Notes: generated by a model from the sequence alone, not told the origin. Positions 1 through 8,043 are shown, numbered from the stretch's first letter. The stretch: 22,814 nucleotides of DNA from JBAZAX01 sp041671765 (GCA_041671765.1 JBAZAX010000024.1:1-22814), one strand, 5' to 3'. Numbers and translations are program-made.

Positions 1-281
1 CATTTTGTAAAATAGATGTTGAAAATTTTGAGTATGAAGTTATTAAAGGCCTTTCTCATAAAATTATGCTTTTATCGTTTGAATGTAATATAGAATTTTT
101 TGATCAAACCATAAAATGTATTAATTGGCTGCATAATTTAGGCTATAAAAAGTTCAATATTGGTTTTGCACGAGAAGAATCATTTGCATTTAATAAATGG
201 CAAAATTTAGAGCAAATCACAAAAATATTAGAGACAAAAAGGGGAACAAAAACTTGGGGTGATGTATATGCCTGGTTTTAA
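1..281 (+). CDS. FkbM-family SAM-dependent methyltransferase, C-terminal fragment (5' end outside window)
   Basis: The reading frame is open from base 3 to the stop at 279-281, so the gene starts to the left of the window. The visible 92 residues begin CKIDVENFEYEVIKGL, which matches the conserved 'KIDVEGxExxVLKG' block of FkbM-type methyltransferases. The rest, about 75 residues with a closing GDVYAWF, has the size of a normal FkbM C-terminus. FkbM enzymes O-methylate sugars and natural products using S-adenosylmethionine. The next gene starts 29 bases downstream on the same strand, so this is probably the first visible member of the glycan operon that runs to 6119. Whether it also has a signal peptide, as all its complete neighbours do, cannot be seen. 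An internal ATG at 66 is not a credible start because the conserved block lies upstream of it. Confidence 0.72.
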   Translation, partial: FCKIDVENFEYEVIKGLSHKIMLLSFECNIEFFDQTIKCINWLHNLGYKKFNIGFAREESFAFNKWQNLEQITKILETKRGTKTWGDVYAWF

Positions 282-310
282 ATAAAAAATTTTTATAGAA
301 AGATAGGCAA

Positions 311-1156
311 ATGAATTATGCATCTGTTATCAAAATTTTATGTTTGAGCTTTCTAAGCGCTTTGAATATTAATGCAAATAATAATACTTTAAATCAAAAA
401 AAGTTTGTTATTGTTACACCATCATTTAATAATATTAAATTTGTAGAAGAGAATTTAAAGTACTCATTGGGACAAAAGTATAAAAATGGTAGAGTTATTT
501 ATTATGATGATGCATCAACAGATGGTACTGGGAATTTTGTTAAAGCATATATTAAAGAACATAAAATTTGTAAAAATAAAATACGCTTAGTTATAAATAA
601 ACAACGTGTTGGGCCGCATGAGAATATTTATAGGGCTATACATTCTTGCGATAATGATGAGATTATCGTTATTGTTGATGGTGATGATCATCTTGCCGAT
701 GACAATGTTTTATCATATCTAAATGGTGTTTATGCTGATGAAAATGTTTGGTCGACCTATGGTCAATTGATAAATTCTAATGGAAAAAATGGGTACTGTA
801 AGGCTTTACCTGATGAAGTAATAAGGAAAAATAGTGTTAGGGAATATCCCTGGGTTACTTCCCATCCAAAAACTTTTTATGCTTGGTTGTATAAATTGAT
901 TAAAATACAAGATTTAACATATAAAGACTTTGGTTTTTTTCCTGTTTGTGGTGATGCTTCTGAAATGTATCCGATAGTGGAAATGTCAGGATTTCATTGT
1001 AAATTTATAGATAAAGTTTTGTATGTTTATAATTGTGACAATCCACTTAGTTATTTTAAAAAATGGGCGGATACTGAACATAGAAAATTTGTAAATGAAG
1101 TAATGCAGTATATAAGATCTATGCCTAGATATAAGCCTTTAGACCATAAAATTTAA
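311..1156 (+). CDS. Exported GT2-family glycosyltransferase
   Basis: 281 residues. Residues 1-22 form a signal-peptide-like segment with a hydrophobic core and possible cleavage after NINA. The rest is a GT-A fold of family GT2. KKFVIVTPSFNN (30-41) is the first strand and nucleotide-binding loop, YYDDASTDGTG (64-74) is the second acidic motif, and VDGDDH (122-127) holds the DXD-type metal and UDP-sugar site. CGDASEMYP (213-221) is a plausible acceptor or base region. Cytosolic GT2 enzymes normally begin directly at the first strand, so the added leader is odd. The protein is about 50% identical by eye to the C-terminal half of the next gene product, which makes the two a tandem paralog pair. 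It lies 29 bases after the FkbM gene and 21 bases before the next, so cotranscription is likely. Donor and acceptor sugars cannot be read from the sequence. Confidence 0.85.
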   Translation: MNYASVIKILCLSFLSALNINANNNTLNQKKFVIVTPSFNNIKFVEENLKYSLGQKYKNGRVIYYDDASTDGTGNFVKAYIKEHKICKNKIRLVINKQRVGPHENIYRAIHSCDNDEIIVIVDGDDHLADDNVLSYLNGVYADENVWSTYGQLINSNGKNGYCKALPDEVIRKNSVREYPWVTSHPKTFYAWLYKLIKIQDLTYKDFGFFPVCGDASEMYPIVEMSGFHCKFIDKVLYVYNCDNPLSYFKKWADTEHRKFVNEVMQYIRSMPRYKPLDHKI

Positions 1157-1166
1157 TTGAATTTTA

Positions 1167-1172
1167 GAGGAG
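1167..1172 (+). promoter_or_regulatory. Ribosome binding site fixing the start of the two-domain glycosyltransferase
   Basis: GAGGAG lies 5 bases before the ATG at 1178. The frame is open from a TTG at 1157, but that codon directly follows the previous stop and has no purine-rich element in front of it, so 1178 is the preferred start. Confidence 0.75.
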
Positions 1173-1177
1173 TAGAA

Positions 1178-2959
1178 ATGTATTTTGGTAAAAAATTATT
1201 GGCAATTGTTTTTATCGTAAGTTGTTTATTTTCTGCTCATTTTGATTATGGTAAATGTAATGCTGCTAAAAATAATACAGCGGATCTCATAATTTTTTCG
1301 TACGATAGACCATTGCAGCTTTATTCTTTACTAAAATTAGTTCATAAAAATATTTCTGGATTTAGCGATATTTTTGTTCTTTATAAGGTGAGTGATGAGA
1401 AATTTGAAAAAGCTTATAAAAAAGTCTTTTATCAATATCCTTCGGTGAAGCTTGTCAAGCAAAGCTCAAATAAATTAAAAAATGATTTTAAGCCTATTTT
1501 AATGAGTATTCTTTCAAACCATTCAAAGAGCAAATTTGTTACTTTTGCAGTAGATGATATTATTATCACCGACAAAATTAATATTTCTGAATGTGTTCAG
1601 TATCTTACGCAATCTAAGGCTTATGGTTTTTATTTGCGGCTTGGTAAAAACATAAAAGATCATTATAATCGCAATAAATTTAATATTAAGCAACCCAATT
1701 TTAAAAAAATAGATGATAAAATTTTGGTTTGGAAATTTTCAGATGGCGATGCTCCTTGGAATTATCCACAAAGTGTAGACATGAATATTTTTAGAAAATC
1801 TGGGATCATAAATGATTTTGCAGCGTTAGATTTTAATAGTCCCAATTCATTAGAAGCTAAGTGGGCAAAATTACGTGATTTGAGTAAGTTTGGTTTGTGT
1901 TATGAAAAATCTAAACTGGTTAATATTCCACTTAATCTTGTTCAAACCGATAGTTTAGTGAACAGAAATATGGATTTGTTTTCTAAAGAGCAGCTATTGG
2001 ATTTATTTAATCGAGGGTTAGAAATTGACATAGAAAAATTGCAGGGAATGGAGAATAGATCAACCCATATACACTATATTCCTCAATTTAAGTTTAGAGA
2101 TGTACGTAAAAACAAAGAGAAAGATATTTTTTGGAATCAGATAAAAAATTCATTGTCGATTCAAGAAAAGAAATTTGTTGTTATAATAGCCTCTTTTAAT
2201 AATAAAAATTGGTATAAAGTAAATTTGGATTCAATTTTATCTCAAAAGTATGAAAATTATAAAGTGATTTATATTGATGATAATTCTACGGATGGGACAG
2301 GAGGTCTTGTTAAAGAGTATATCTCTGCACATAAAGATAAATTGAATAAAATTCTTTTTATACAAAATACTGTCAGGTGTGGAGCGACTGCAAATATTTA
2401 TAAAGCAATTCATTCCTGTGATAATGATAGTATTATTGTTATTTTGGATGGTGATGATTGGGTTAAAAATGATCATGTTCTTGCCTTGTTAAATAAAGTT
2501 TATTCAGATCCAAATATTTGGCTTACTTACGGGCAATTTGAAAGGTACCCTTATTGTACAGTTGGGTATTGCAGTGAAATTCCAGAAGAAGTTATAAAAG
2601 CGAATTCTTTTAGATCTTATAAATGGGTATCTTCGCATTTAAGAACTTTTTATGCATGGTTATATAAACGTATAAAGCTTGAAGATTTGATGTTTGATGG
2701 GGAATTTGTGCCTGTTTGTAGCGATTTAGTTACAATGTTTCCAATGTTGGAAATGGCTGGTAGGCACTTTAAGTTTATTTCAGACGTATTATATGTATAC
2801 AACTGCATCAATCCTAATAGTTATAAAAATATGTACAGTATTGCGAAGCATGATTCAAATAAATTTAATAATATGCACGCTATTATTGAGCCGTATATTC
2901 GTAAACAGTTAGCATCCTATGCGCCTTTACGAGAAAGTGATTTGGTCAAATATAATTAA
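1178..2959 (+). CDS. Exported two-domain protein: GT-like N-terminal domain fused to GT2 glycosyltransferase
   Basis: 593 residues from the ATG at 1178. A hydrophobic leader (about 1-27) with a possible CNA cleavage site comes first. Residues ~35-310 form a domain I do not recognise with certainty. It opens ADLIIFSYDRPLQLYSLL, a typical glycosyltransferase first strand, and has FAVDDIII (123-130), which could be a DXD-like site. Residues ~332-593 are a GT2 domain closely similar to the preceding gene: KKFVVIIASFNN, IYIDDNSTDGTGG, LDGDDW (423-428) and ARTFYAWLYKR-like blocks all recur. The fusion could perform two successive sugar transfers, or the first domain may be a substrate-recruiting module. 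The next gene begins 23 bases downstream, supporting an operon. The GT2 call is firm. The function of the N-terminal domain is inference. Confidence 0.82.
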   Translation: MYFGKKLLAIVFIVSCLFSAHFDYGKCNAAKNNTADLIIFSYDRPLQLYSLLKLVHKNISGFSDIFVLYKVSDEKFEKAYKKVFYQYPSVKLVKQSSNKLKNDFKPILMSILSNHSKSKFVTFAVDDIIITDKINISECVQYLTQSKAYGFYLRLGKNIKDHYNRNKFNIKQPNFKKIDDKILVWKFSDGDAPWNYPQSVDMNIFRKSGIINDFAALDFNSPNSLEAKWAKLRDLSKFGLCYEKSKLVNIPLNLVQTDSLVNRNMDLFSKEQLLDLFNRGLEIDIEKLQGMENRSTHIHYIPQFKFRDVRKNKEKDIFWNQIKNSLSIQEKKFVVIIASFNNKNWYKVNLDSILSQKYENYKVIYIDDNSTDGTGGLVKEYISAHKDKLNKILFIQNTVRCGATANIYKAIHSCDNDSIIVILDGDDWVKNDHVLALLNKVYSDPNIWLTYGQFERYPYCTVGYCSEIPEEVIKANSFRSYKWVSSHLRTFYAWLYKRIKLEDLMFDGEFVPVCSDLVTMFPMLEMAGRHFKFISDVLYVYNCINPNSYKNMYSIAKHDSNKFNNMHAIIEPYIRKQLASYAPLRESDLVKYN

Positions 2960-2982
2960 CAGTATTAAAAAAGGATTTTAGT

Positions 2983-3678
2983 ATGAAGAGACTTTATATT
3001 TTGTCTATTATTTGTTTTAGTTACGTTTTTTCTGTGTCGACTGATGATAGAGAGATAAATAAAATCGTAAAACTTTTAGATTACACCAAAGAAAAAAATG
3101 CATATTCAGGAAAAAAATTTGAAGCGGGTTATCAAACTCATAAACTTGGAGATAAAGTTTTAGTTGGCCAACGTGATATGAGTAAGCGTTTTGAAAAAAT
3201 TCCTTATGATTTTACAAATAAAACAGTTCTAGACATTGGAACAAATCAGGGTGGCATGTTGTTTGCAATTGCGGATAAAATTAAGTATGGGATTGGAATT
3301 GATTATAATTCTAAGCTAGTTAATGTAGCCAATCGATTAAAGTCATTTTCACAGGTTACAAATATTGATTTTTATGTTTTTGATTTAGATAAAGAACAAC
3401 ATTCGATGATTAACAATTTTCTAAGAACAGAAAAGGTCGATATATGCTTCTTTTTATCTATGTGTAGATGGGTTAACAAGTGGCGTAATGTAATTGATTA
3501 CATTTATAAAGTATCCGATACTTTATTGTTTGAAGCAAATGGATCTCAAGAGCTTAAGGTCGAGGAAATTGAATATTTAAATAAAAAATACAAAAAAGTA
3601 GTTTTACTCAGTAATGAATCTGATGATGATAAGGTTCCTAACAAAACAAGAGCATTATATATTTGCTATAAAAATTAA
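2983..3678 (+). CDS. Exported class I SAM-dependent methyltransferase
   Basis: 231 residues. Residues 1-19 are signal-peptide-like (MKRLYILSIICFSYVFSVS). A Rossmann-type SAM-binding site follows: TVLDIGTNQGG (81-91) is motif I, and GIGIDYNSK (103-111) is the acidic post-I loop, with Asp107 expected to bind the ribose hydroxyls. ICFFLSMCRWVNKW (about 154-167) is at the motif IV position. The C-terminal strands (TLLFEANG, KVVLLS) are complete, so the enzyme appears intact. AAGGA at 2971-2975 supports the ATG at 2983. Its place between glycosyltransferase genes suggests it methylates a sugar or glycan intermediate, which is inference. The leader is unusual because SAM is made in the cytosol. Confidence 0.8.
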   Translation: MKRLYILSIICFSYVFSVSTDDREINKIVKLLDYTKEKNAYSGKKFEAGYQTHKLGDKVLVGQRDMSKRFEKIPYDFTNKTVLDIGTNQGGMLFAIADKIKYGIGIDYNSKLVNVANRLKSFSQVTNIDFYVFDLDKEQHSMINNFLRTEKVDICFFLSMCRWVNKWRNVIDYIYKVSDTLLFEANGSQELKVEEIEYLNKKYKKVVLLSNESDDDKVPNKTRALYICYKN

Positions 3679-3693
3679 AAAATTGGGAGTGTT

Positions 3694-4974
3694 ATGATGT
3701 CTTTAAAATCTTATTTTAAAATAGGATGTTTTTTTTTATTGTCATCAAGTTTTGTTTTTGCTAAAAACAGTAATAGAAATAACAAATTTGATTACTTTGA
3801 ATTAGGTCAATTTTCTGAAAATTTTGAAAAAAACAAACTGAATTTACCAAGAATTTTGCATGTTAATATTGCTGATCAAACTTGCGGTGGCGCGGCTCAA
3901 GTAGTTTTTGCTTTGTGTCTTAACCTTTTGAATCAGGGATATCCGGTAAAGGTTGTTGCCGCAAAAAATTCTCATTTTCATAAAGAATTAAAACAGCGTG
4001 GTATTCCATGTTATGGAATTGATTTACACTGGCCAACAAAAAGTAAGGCAACTTTTAGCAATGATCTTACAAAAATTTTAGATGAGATCTGTCATAAGGA
4101 TAAAATAGACATTCTGCATGTGCATAAACATTGGGAATATAAGGCTGCAAAGAGCATTGCGCATAAATTAAACATTGCAGCAGTAGCATTTTATCATTCT
4201 TTTGTTTTTCCAGATCCCGAGAAATTTAGAGGGTTTGATGCTGTTATGCTGGCAAATCCTTCCGTTGCCGAATATTTGAATATTCAAAATACAGAATTAT
4301 CTTTAGGAATTAAGAATATTGAGTTTATTTGTCCTCCACACAATGATGAAAAATTTTTAAAATTTGTGCCAACCTGTGATAGAAAAACTTTTTTTAAAAA
4401 TACTTATGGGATAGATGTTTTAAATTGTCCAGTTATCTGCATGATTGCAAATTTTTATGAATGTAAAAATCACAGATTACTTTTTAAAGCGGTTCATAAA
4501 CTAATTTATGAAGAAAAAATTCCTGTGCAGGTTATGTTGGCAGGTTCGGGGACTGATAAAGAAACAGAAAAATTAAAGAAAATTGTTTCTGATTATGGGA
4601 TAGAGAAAAATGTTTTATTCTTAGGTTATACTTCATTTATTCCGGATTTACTATTTCACTCTGATATTAAAATTCTGCCAAGCAAAGGTGAGGCCTTTGG
4701 AATAGTTCTTATGGAAGCTGCGTTAATGAAAAAAGCAATTATAGTTTCAAAAAATTCCGGTGCGGCTGGGGTTTTGGTTAATCATGAAGTAACCGGATTG
4801 GTAATTGATCCGAATGATGTATCAGATTTAGTTTTGCAAATTAAAAAACTTATTCAAAATCCCGATTTGGTTTCTACGCTTGGCATGAATGCCTATAATC
4901 TTGCCTGTACTAAATTTACAACTGAAGTGGCGCTGCAAAATGTAAAGAATATTTATCATGGCATTTGGAAATGA
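3694..4974 (+). CDS. Exported GT4-family (GT-B fold) glycosyltransferase
   Basis: 426 residues, starting at ATG-ATG (3694 or 3697) behind GGGAG at 3685-3689. Residues 1-23 are a signal peptide with a clean site after VFA. The GT-B N-terminal domain (53-~215) has CGGAAQVV (64-71), the glycine-rich acceptor-side loop of GT4 enzymes, and ILHVHKHW (140-147). The C-terminal domain has ICMIANF (248-254), MLAGSG (281-286), NVLFLGY (306-312) and EAFGIVLME, in which Glu333 and Glu341 form the EX7E signature that binds the nucleotide-sugar. This retaining transferase is a close paralog of the gene at 9404-10618, sharing the TFFK..YGID and EAFGIVLxEAAL blocks. Its stop overlaps the ATG of the next gene (ATGA at 4971-4974), which implies translational coupling. 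The donor sugar is unknown. Confidence 0.88.
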   Translation: MMSLKSYFKIGCFFLLSSSFVFAKNSNRNNKFDYFELGQFSENFEKNKLNLPRILHVNIADQTCGGAAQVVFALCLNLLNQGYPVKVVAAKNSHFHKELKQRGIPCYGIDLHWPTKSKATFSNDLTKILDEICHKDKIDILHVHKHWEYKAAKSIAHKLNIAAVAFYHSFVFPDPEKFRGFDAVMLANPSVAEYLNIQNTELSLGIKNIEFICPPHNDEKFLKFVPTCDRKTFFKNTYGIDVLNCPVICMIANFYECKNHRLLFKAVHKLIYEEKIPVQVMLAGSGTDKETEKLKKIVSDYGIEKNVLFLGYTSFIPDLLFHSDIKILPSKGEAFGIVLMEAALMKKAIIVSKNSGAAGVLVNHEVTGLVIDPNDVSDLVLQIKKLIQNPDLVSTLGMNAYNLACTKFTTEVALQNVKNIYHGIWK

Positions 4975-6119
4975 GTATATTTTATTTTAATTTATTAAAT
5001 GGTTATAAAAAGTTGGGAATAGCGCTTTTTTTAGTGGGTGTATTGTTTTCGGATCTGCAAAGTTTTCGTTATAACGGTCAACGAAAACATAAAAATTCTG
5101 AAAAGCGTGTTTTTTTATGTGGGAAGTCATTGGAAAAGGCTTATGCGGATGCAATTGCATTTAATTCTAGTGGGTTTAAAAGTCTTTCTGCTTATGAAAT
5201 CATAGAATATTCAAAAAATGCTTATGATAAAAAAGATGAAGAACGAGTTTTAGAAGAAAGAATAGCTCTTAAATTAGTGACTTCAGCAACAAAGCATTTG
5301 GCGAAAAAAATAGTGAGAGAATCTTCGGGGGCTATATCAGATGATAAAAAAGTTTTAATTTTTGGGGGAATTCTTCAGGGGGGGGGAGATTTTTTGAAAG
5401 AATTATTATTGCGGTATGTTAATCAATTTAATTCTTCAGGCAAAAAGATTAAAATTATTTTTTCAGAAATGGGAGATGAGCGGGCGATTCTTGGTGCCGT
5501 CAAGTATGCTGAATCTAAGTTGAATTCTTGCAAAAGACTAAATGGCCAATATGCAATTGGGCTTGATATTGGAGGGACAAGCATAAGGATTGGTTTAGTT
5601 GATTTGGAAAAATACTCACTTGTCGGTGAATTGGTTAAGCAACCTGTTTTTGTAAATAATGATGATAAAAATAGGCTGTATTTTTTTAAAAATCAGATAA
5701 AAAGTGCATTGAAAATAAATAAAAAAAATAAAAATTTTGAGCCAAGTGAACTTAGTTTTTTCTTGAAAAACAGGTCAGCGCAAATAGAGTATGAGTTACT
5801 TACTGACCAAATGATAGATCGGATTAGTGATCTCATAGAAGGCCTTAAAAAAGATTTTAATATTAAATTTGTGGCTATTGCATCAGCGGGTACAATAAAT
5901 GAGAATGGCTTTTGCTTGTATGCTTATAATTTGCCTTTCACATGTGTAGATATTAAGCAAAGAGTAGAAAATATTATACAGGTTCCAGTTTATGTTGCTA
6001 ACGATATGTATTGCGCTGCCTTGGGTGAGAAGAATTTTGGAGTACTGAAATCGGTTAACGAATTTGTAATTATTGGACTGGGGACAGGTCTAGGATTTAA
6101 GAAATTTAATTTTAATTGA
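4971..6119 (+). CDS. ROK-family sugar kinase-like protein with its halves in reversed order; zinc-motif segment missing, possibly a damaged gene
   Basis: 382 residues from the ATG at 4971, which overlaps the previous stop. A TTG at 4965 is a poorer start. Residues 1-31 hold a hydrophobic leader. Residues ~45-185 resemble the second half of a ROK kinase: FLCGKSLEKAY, then VLIFGGILQGGGDFL (128-142), then the closing GDERAILGAVKYA (168-180). Residues ~193-375 resemble the first half: YAIGLDIGGTSIRIGLVDL (194-212) is the ATP-phosphate loop, AIASAGTI (302-309) follows, and YVANDMYCAALGE (341-353) contains the catalytic Asp345. The protein ends at GLGTGLG plus seven residues. The GEIGH and CxCGxxGCxE zinc-binding section normally found between the two halves is absent. 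Either this is a circular permutation, or two tandem ROK genes were joined by deletion. The stop abuts the repeats at 6120. Kinase activity is doubtful. Confidence 0.7.
   Translation: MSIFYFNLLNGYKKLGIALFLVGVLFSDLQSFRYNGQRKHKNSEKRVFLCGKSLEKAYADAIAFNSSGFKSLSAYEIIEYSKNAYDKKDEERVLEERIALKLVTSATKHLAKKIVRESSGAISDDKKVLIFGGILQGGGDFLKELLLRYVNQFNSSGKKIKIIFSEMGDERAILGAVKYAESKLNSCKRLNGQYAIGLDIGGTSIRIGLVDLEKYSLVGELVKQPVFVNNDDKNRLYFFKNQIKSALKINKKNKNFEPSELSFFLKNRSAQIEYELLTDQMIDRISDLIEGLKKDFNIKFVAIASAGTINENGFCLYAYNLPFTCVDIKQRVENIIQVPVYVANDMYCAALGEKNFGVLKSVNEFVIIGLGTGLGFKKFNFN
5378..5386 (+). repeat. G9 homopolymer tract inside the ROK-like gene
   Basis: Nine consecutive G residues encode part of the Gly-Gly-Gly run at residues 137-139 of the ROK-like protein. 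Such a long G tract is striking in AT-rich DNA and is a typical slippage site. Gain or loss of one base would shift the frame. It could be a phase-variable switch or simply a hotspot of sequencing error. Confidence 0.85.
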
Positions 6120-6188
6120 GAGCTAACTCGATAATTCATGCAAGCCTAAGCACTTATACTGCTGAATTTTTGAATTGTATTTTTGTCA

Positions 6189-6207
6189 TCCTGAACTTGA
6201 TTCAGGA
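6189..6207. repeat. Dispersed 19-bp palindrome, copy 1
   Basis: TCCTGAA-CTTGA-TTCAGGA, preceded by gtca and followed by tc. Seven-base arms are perfect. The same arms with different 5-base centres occur at 6410, 12065, 12239 and 19346, always between genes. Confidence 0.85.
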
Positions 6208-6409
6208 TCTATATAAATTAAATAAAATCTATGAAATAAAGAGATCCTGAATCAAGTTCACAACTGTCCGAAGTGTTTTCGTAAGTCTTGGTTGTTTGCG
6301 AAAATGGCTTCTGATAAGTACTGTGTCATCTGACTTTAAACGGCGTATAAATGAGCATTAATGTAGACTTTTTAATGCATTTAATAAAGGGATTGCTATT
6401 ATCCATGGA

Positions 6410-6428
6410 TCCTGAAACTAGTTCAGGA
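6410..6428. repeat. Dispersed 19-bp palindrome, copy 2
   Basis: TCCTGAA-ACTAG-TTCAGGA, in the opposite orientation to copy 1 judging by the flanks (ccatgga before, tgac after). It lies in the block shared with the 12239 copy. Confidence 0.85.
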
Positions 6429-6599
6429 TGACAAATGGCCCTAGTGAAAGCACCCGAACATTTCGGAAATTATGAATCAAGTTCTCAGCCGTCGCTACTA
6501 AAGCAGCTGTGGCGGACAGGCAAGATGACAAAAATATGCGTCGCGAGTAATGTTCCAGTCGAAAATACAAGTATATTTCTAGTTATCGAACTGATTAAA

Positions 6600-8027
6600 T
6601 TATAAACTATTACGTCCGACGCAAATATATTTGATTCCAGCATTCAACATCTCTACCGGATTAAAGCAGTTACGACCATCAAAAACCGTTTTATCCTTTA
6701 GTTCGTTAAAGTCTGTAGGCTTATAATTTAAGAATTCTTTCCACTCTGTCAAAATAACCAAACAGTCACATTGATTGAGAATTTCTTGTGACGTTTGCGC
6801 ATAATTTATTTTATTACCAAATAATGCTTTAAAATTATTTTGCGCGACTGGGTCATAAGCTGTTATTTTGACTCCATTATCAAGTAGCATGTTTACAATT
6901 TCTATTGATGGAGCGCAGCGAAGATCATCCGTTTCCGGTTTAAATGAAAGGCCCCAAATTCCGATGTGTTTGTTTGAAATTTCCGGTCCATAAAAATCTA
7001 ATATTTTTTGAGCAAATATTAATCTTTGGTTATTGTTAACATCTTCTACAGCTTGGATAATTGACATTGATTGATCATGTTCTTTTCCAATTGTTATCAA
7101 AGCCTTCACATCTTTTGGAAAACAACTTCCGCCATAACCAATTCCGGCATTCAAGAAAAATGGCCCAATGCGTCTATCTGTTGCCATTCCGATTTTGACC
7201 TGATTTATATCTGCTCCAACTTTGTCTGCAAGCAAAGCTAATTCGTTCATAAAACTTATTCTTGTTGCCAGCATAGAATTTGATGCATATTTGGTAAGTT
7301 CAGCAGATGGGATATCCATAACCAATAATTGGTTAGTCTTTGTCATAAATGGTGAATATATTTCACGCAAAATGTCTTCAGATCTTTGATTTTCAACGCC
7401 GATTACAATTCGATCCGGACAAAAGAAATCGTTAACAGCATCACCTTGTTTTAAAAACTCCGGATTGGATGCAACATCAAATTCAATTGAGAGATTACGA
7501 TTTTTGAGTTGTGTTTCAATGATAGTCTTAACCTTTTCAGCTGAGCCAACGGGAACTGTTGATTTATTTACGAATAAGCAGTATTCAGAAATATTTTTGC
7601 CCACTTCTGACGCAACTTGTAAAACATAAGAAAGGTCGGCTGATCCATCTTCATTTGCAGGTGTGCCAACGCATGAAAAAATGACATTTGGTTTTAGTTT
7701 AAACGCCTCTTGCATACTACCCACAAAACTAATTCTTTTATTATCAATATTGTCCTTAACGAGCTTGTCTAATTTTGGTTCGTAAAATGGAGTTTTGCCA
7801 TCTAATAAAGTTTCAATTTTTGCAGGGTTGTTTTCAACTATAATTACAGGAAAGCCTTTTTCAGCCAAGCAAGCTCCCGTTACCAATCCTACATATCCGG
7901 CCCCAATAATAGCGATTTTTTTTGAGGGGATATCTTCTTTGGTGTAATTTATTGATTGCAGTAAATTACTTGAAGTGCCAAATAATGCCAATAAAACAAA
8001 ACTAATTTTTAAGTATTTTTTGATCAT
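6600..8027 (-). CDS. ugd: UDP-glucose 6-dehydrogenase with an N-terminal signal peptide
   Basis: 475 residues from the ATG at 8027. The enzyme oxidises UDP-glucose to UDP-glucuronate with two NAD+. KKIAIIGAGYVGLVTG starts at residue 36 and its GAGYVG (42-47) is the NAD loop. SNPEFLKQGDAV (187-198) is a family hallmark, and GIGYGGSCFPKDVKAL carries the catalytic Cys302. The C-terminal UDP-binding domain (from about residue 345) contains a typical DDLRCAPS block and ends at YICVGRN, so the protein is complete. Unusually, about 35 residues precede the Rossmann fold, including MIKKYLKISFVLLALFG, a good signal peptide. The frame opens at ATG 8051, but only 8027 has a ribosome site. It follows the ATP-grasp gene by 16 bases and converges on the ROK operon. 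Confidence 0.93.
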   Translation of the reverse strand: MIKKYLKISFVLLALFGTSSNLLQSINYTKEDIPSKKIAIIGAGYVGLVTGACLAEKGFPVIIVENNPAKIETLLDGKTPFYEPKLDKLVKDNIDNKRISFVGSMQEAFKLKPNVIFSCVGTPANEDGSADLSYVLQVASEVGKNISEYCLFVNKSTVPVGSAEKVKTIIETQLKNRNLSIEFDVASNPEFLKQGDAVNDFFCPDRIVIGVENQRSEDILREIYSPFMTKTNQLLVMDIPSAELTKYASNSMLATRISFMNELALLADKVGADINQVKIGMATDRRIGPFFLNAGIGYGGSCFPKDVKALITIGKEHDQSMSIIQAVEDVNNNQRLIFAQKILDFYGPEISNKHIGIWGLSFKPETDDLRCAPSIEIVNMLLDNGVKITAYDPVAQNNFKALFGNKINYAQTSQEILNQCDCLVILTEWKEFLNYKPTDFNELKDKTVFDGRNCFNPVEMLNAGIKYICVGRNSL

Positions 8028-8035
8028 GAGTAGAT

Positions 8036-8042
8036 CTTCCTT
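8036..8042 (-). promoter_or_regulatory. Ribosome binding site fixing the start of the UDP-glucose dehydrogenase
   Basis: On the minus strand AAGGAAG stands 8 bases before the ATG at 8027. The alternative ATG at 8051 has no Shine-Dalgarno-like element, so translation probably begins with the signal peptide MIKKYLK. Confidence 0.7.
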
Positions 8043-8043
8043 G

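Larger units (their letters stand above)
6120..6599. mobile_element. Repeat-filled gap between convergent genes; MITE-like element, degenerate copy of the one at 11909-12342
   Basis: No gene lies in these 480 bases. The ends are imperfect inverted repeats: aactcgataatt at 6125-6136 faces agttatcgaac at 6581-6591. Three blocks match the element at 11909-12342. These are 6281-6325 (taagtcttg, gcgaaaatggct, ctgataag), 6397-6452 (atccatggatcctgaaac, then caaatgg and ctagtgaaagca), and 6551-6592 (ttccagtcgaa, tttctag/atta tcga). Two palindromes of the dispersed family are inside (6189-6207, 6410-6428). A 19-bp perfect inverted repeat pairs 6192-6210 with 6242-6260. An additional GC-richer patch at 6490-6550 looks like a second repeat inserted into the first. 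The element touches the stop of the ROK-like gene, whose 3' part seems lost, whereas the convergent UDP-glucose dehydrogenase ends normally. No transposase is present, so it would be non-autonomous. Confidence 0.6.

Noticed and set aside
4965..4970. TTG start extending the ROK-like protein by two residues
   Set aside because: ATG at 4971 overlaps the upstream stop as ATGA, a normal coupling arrangement.
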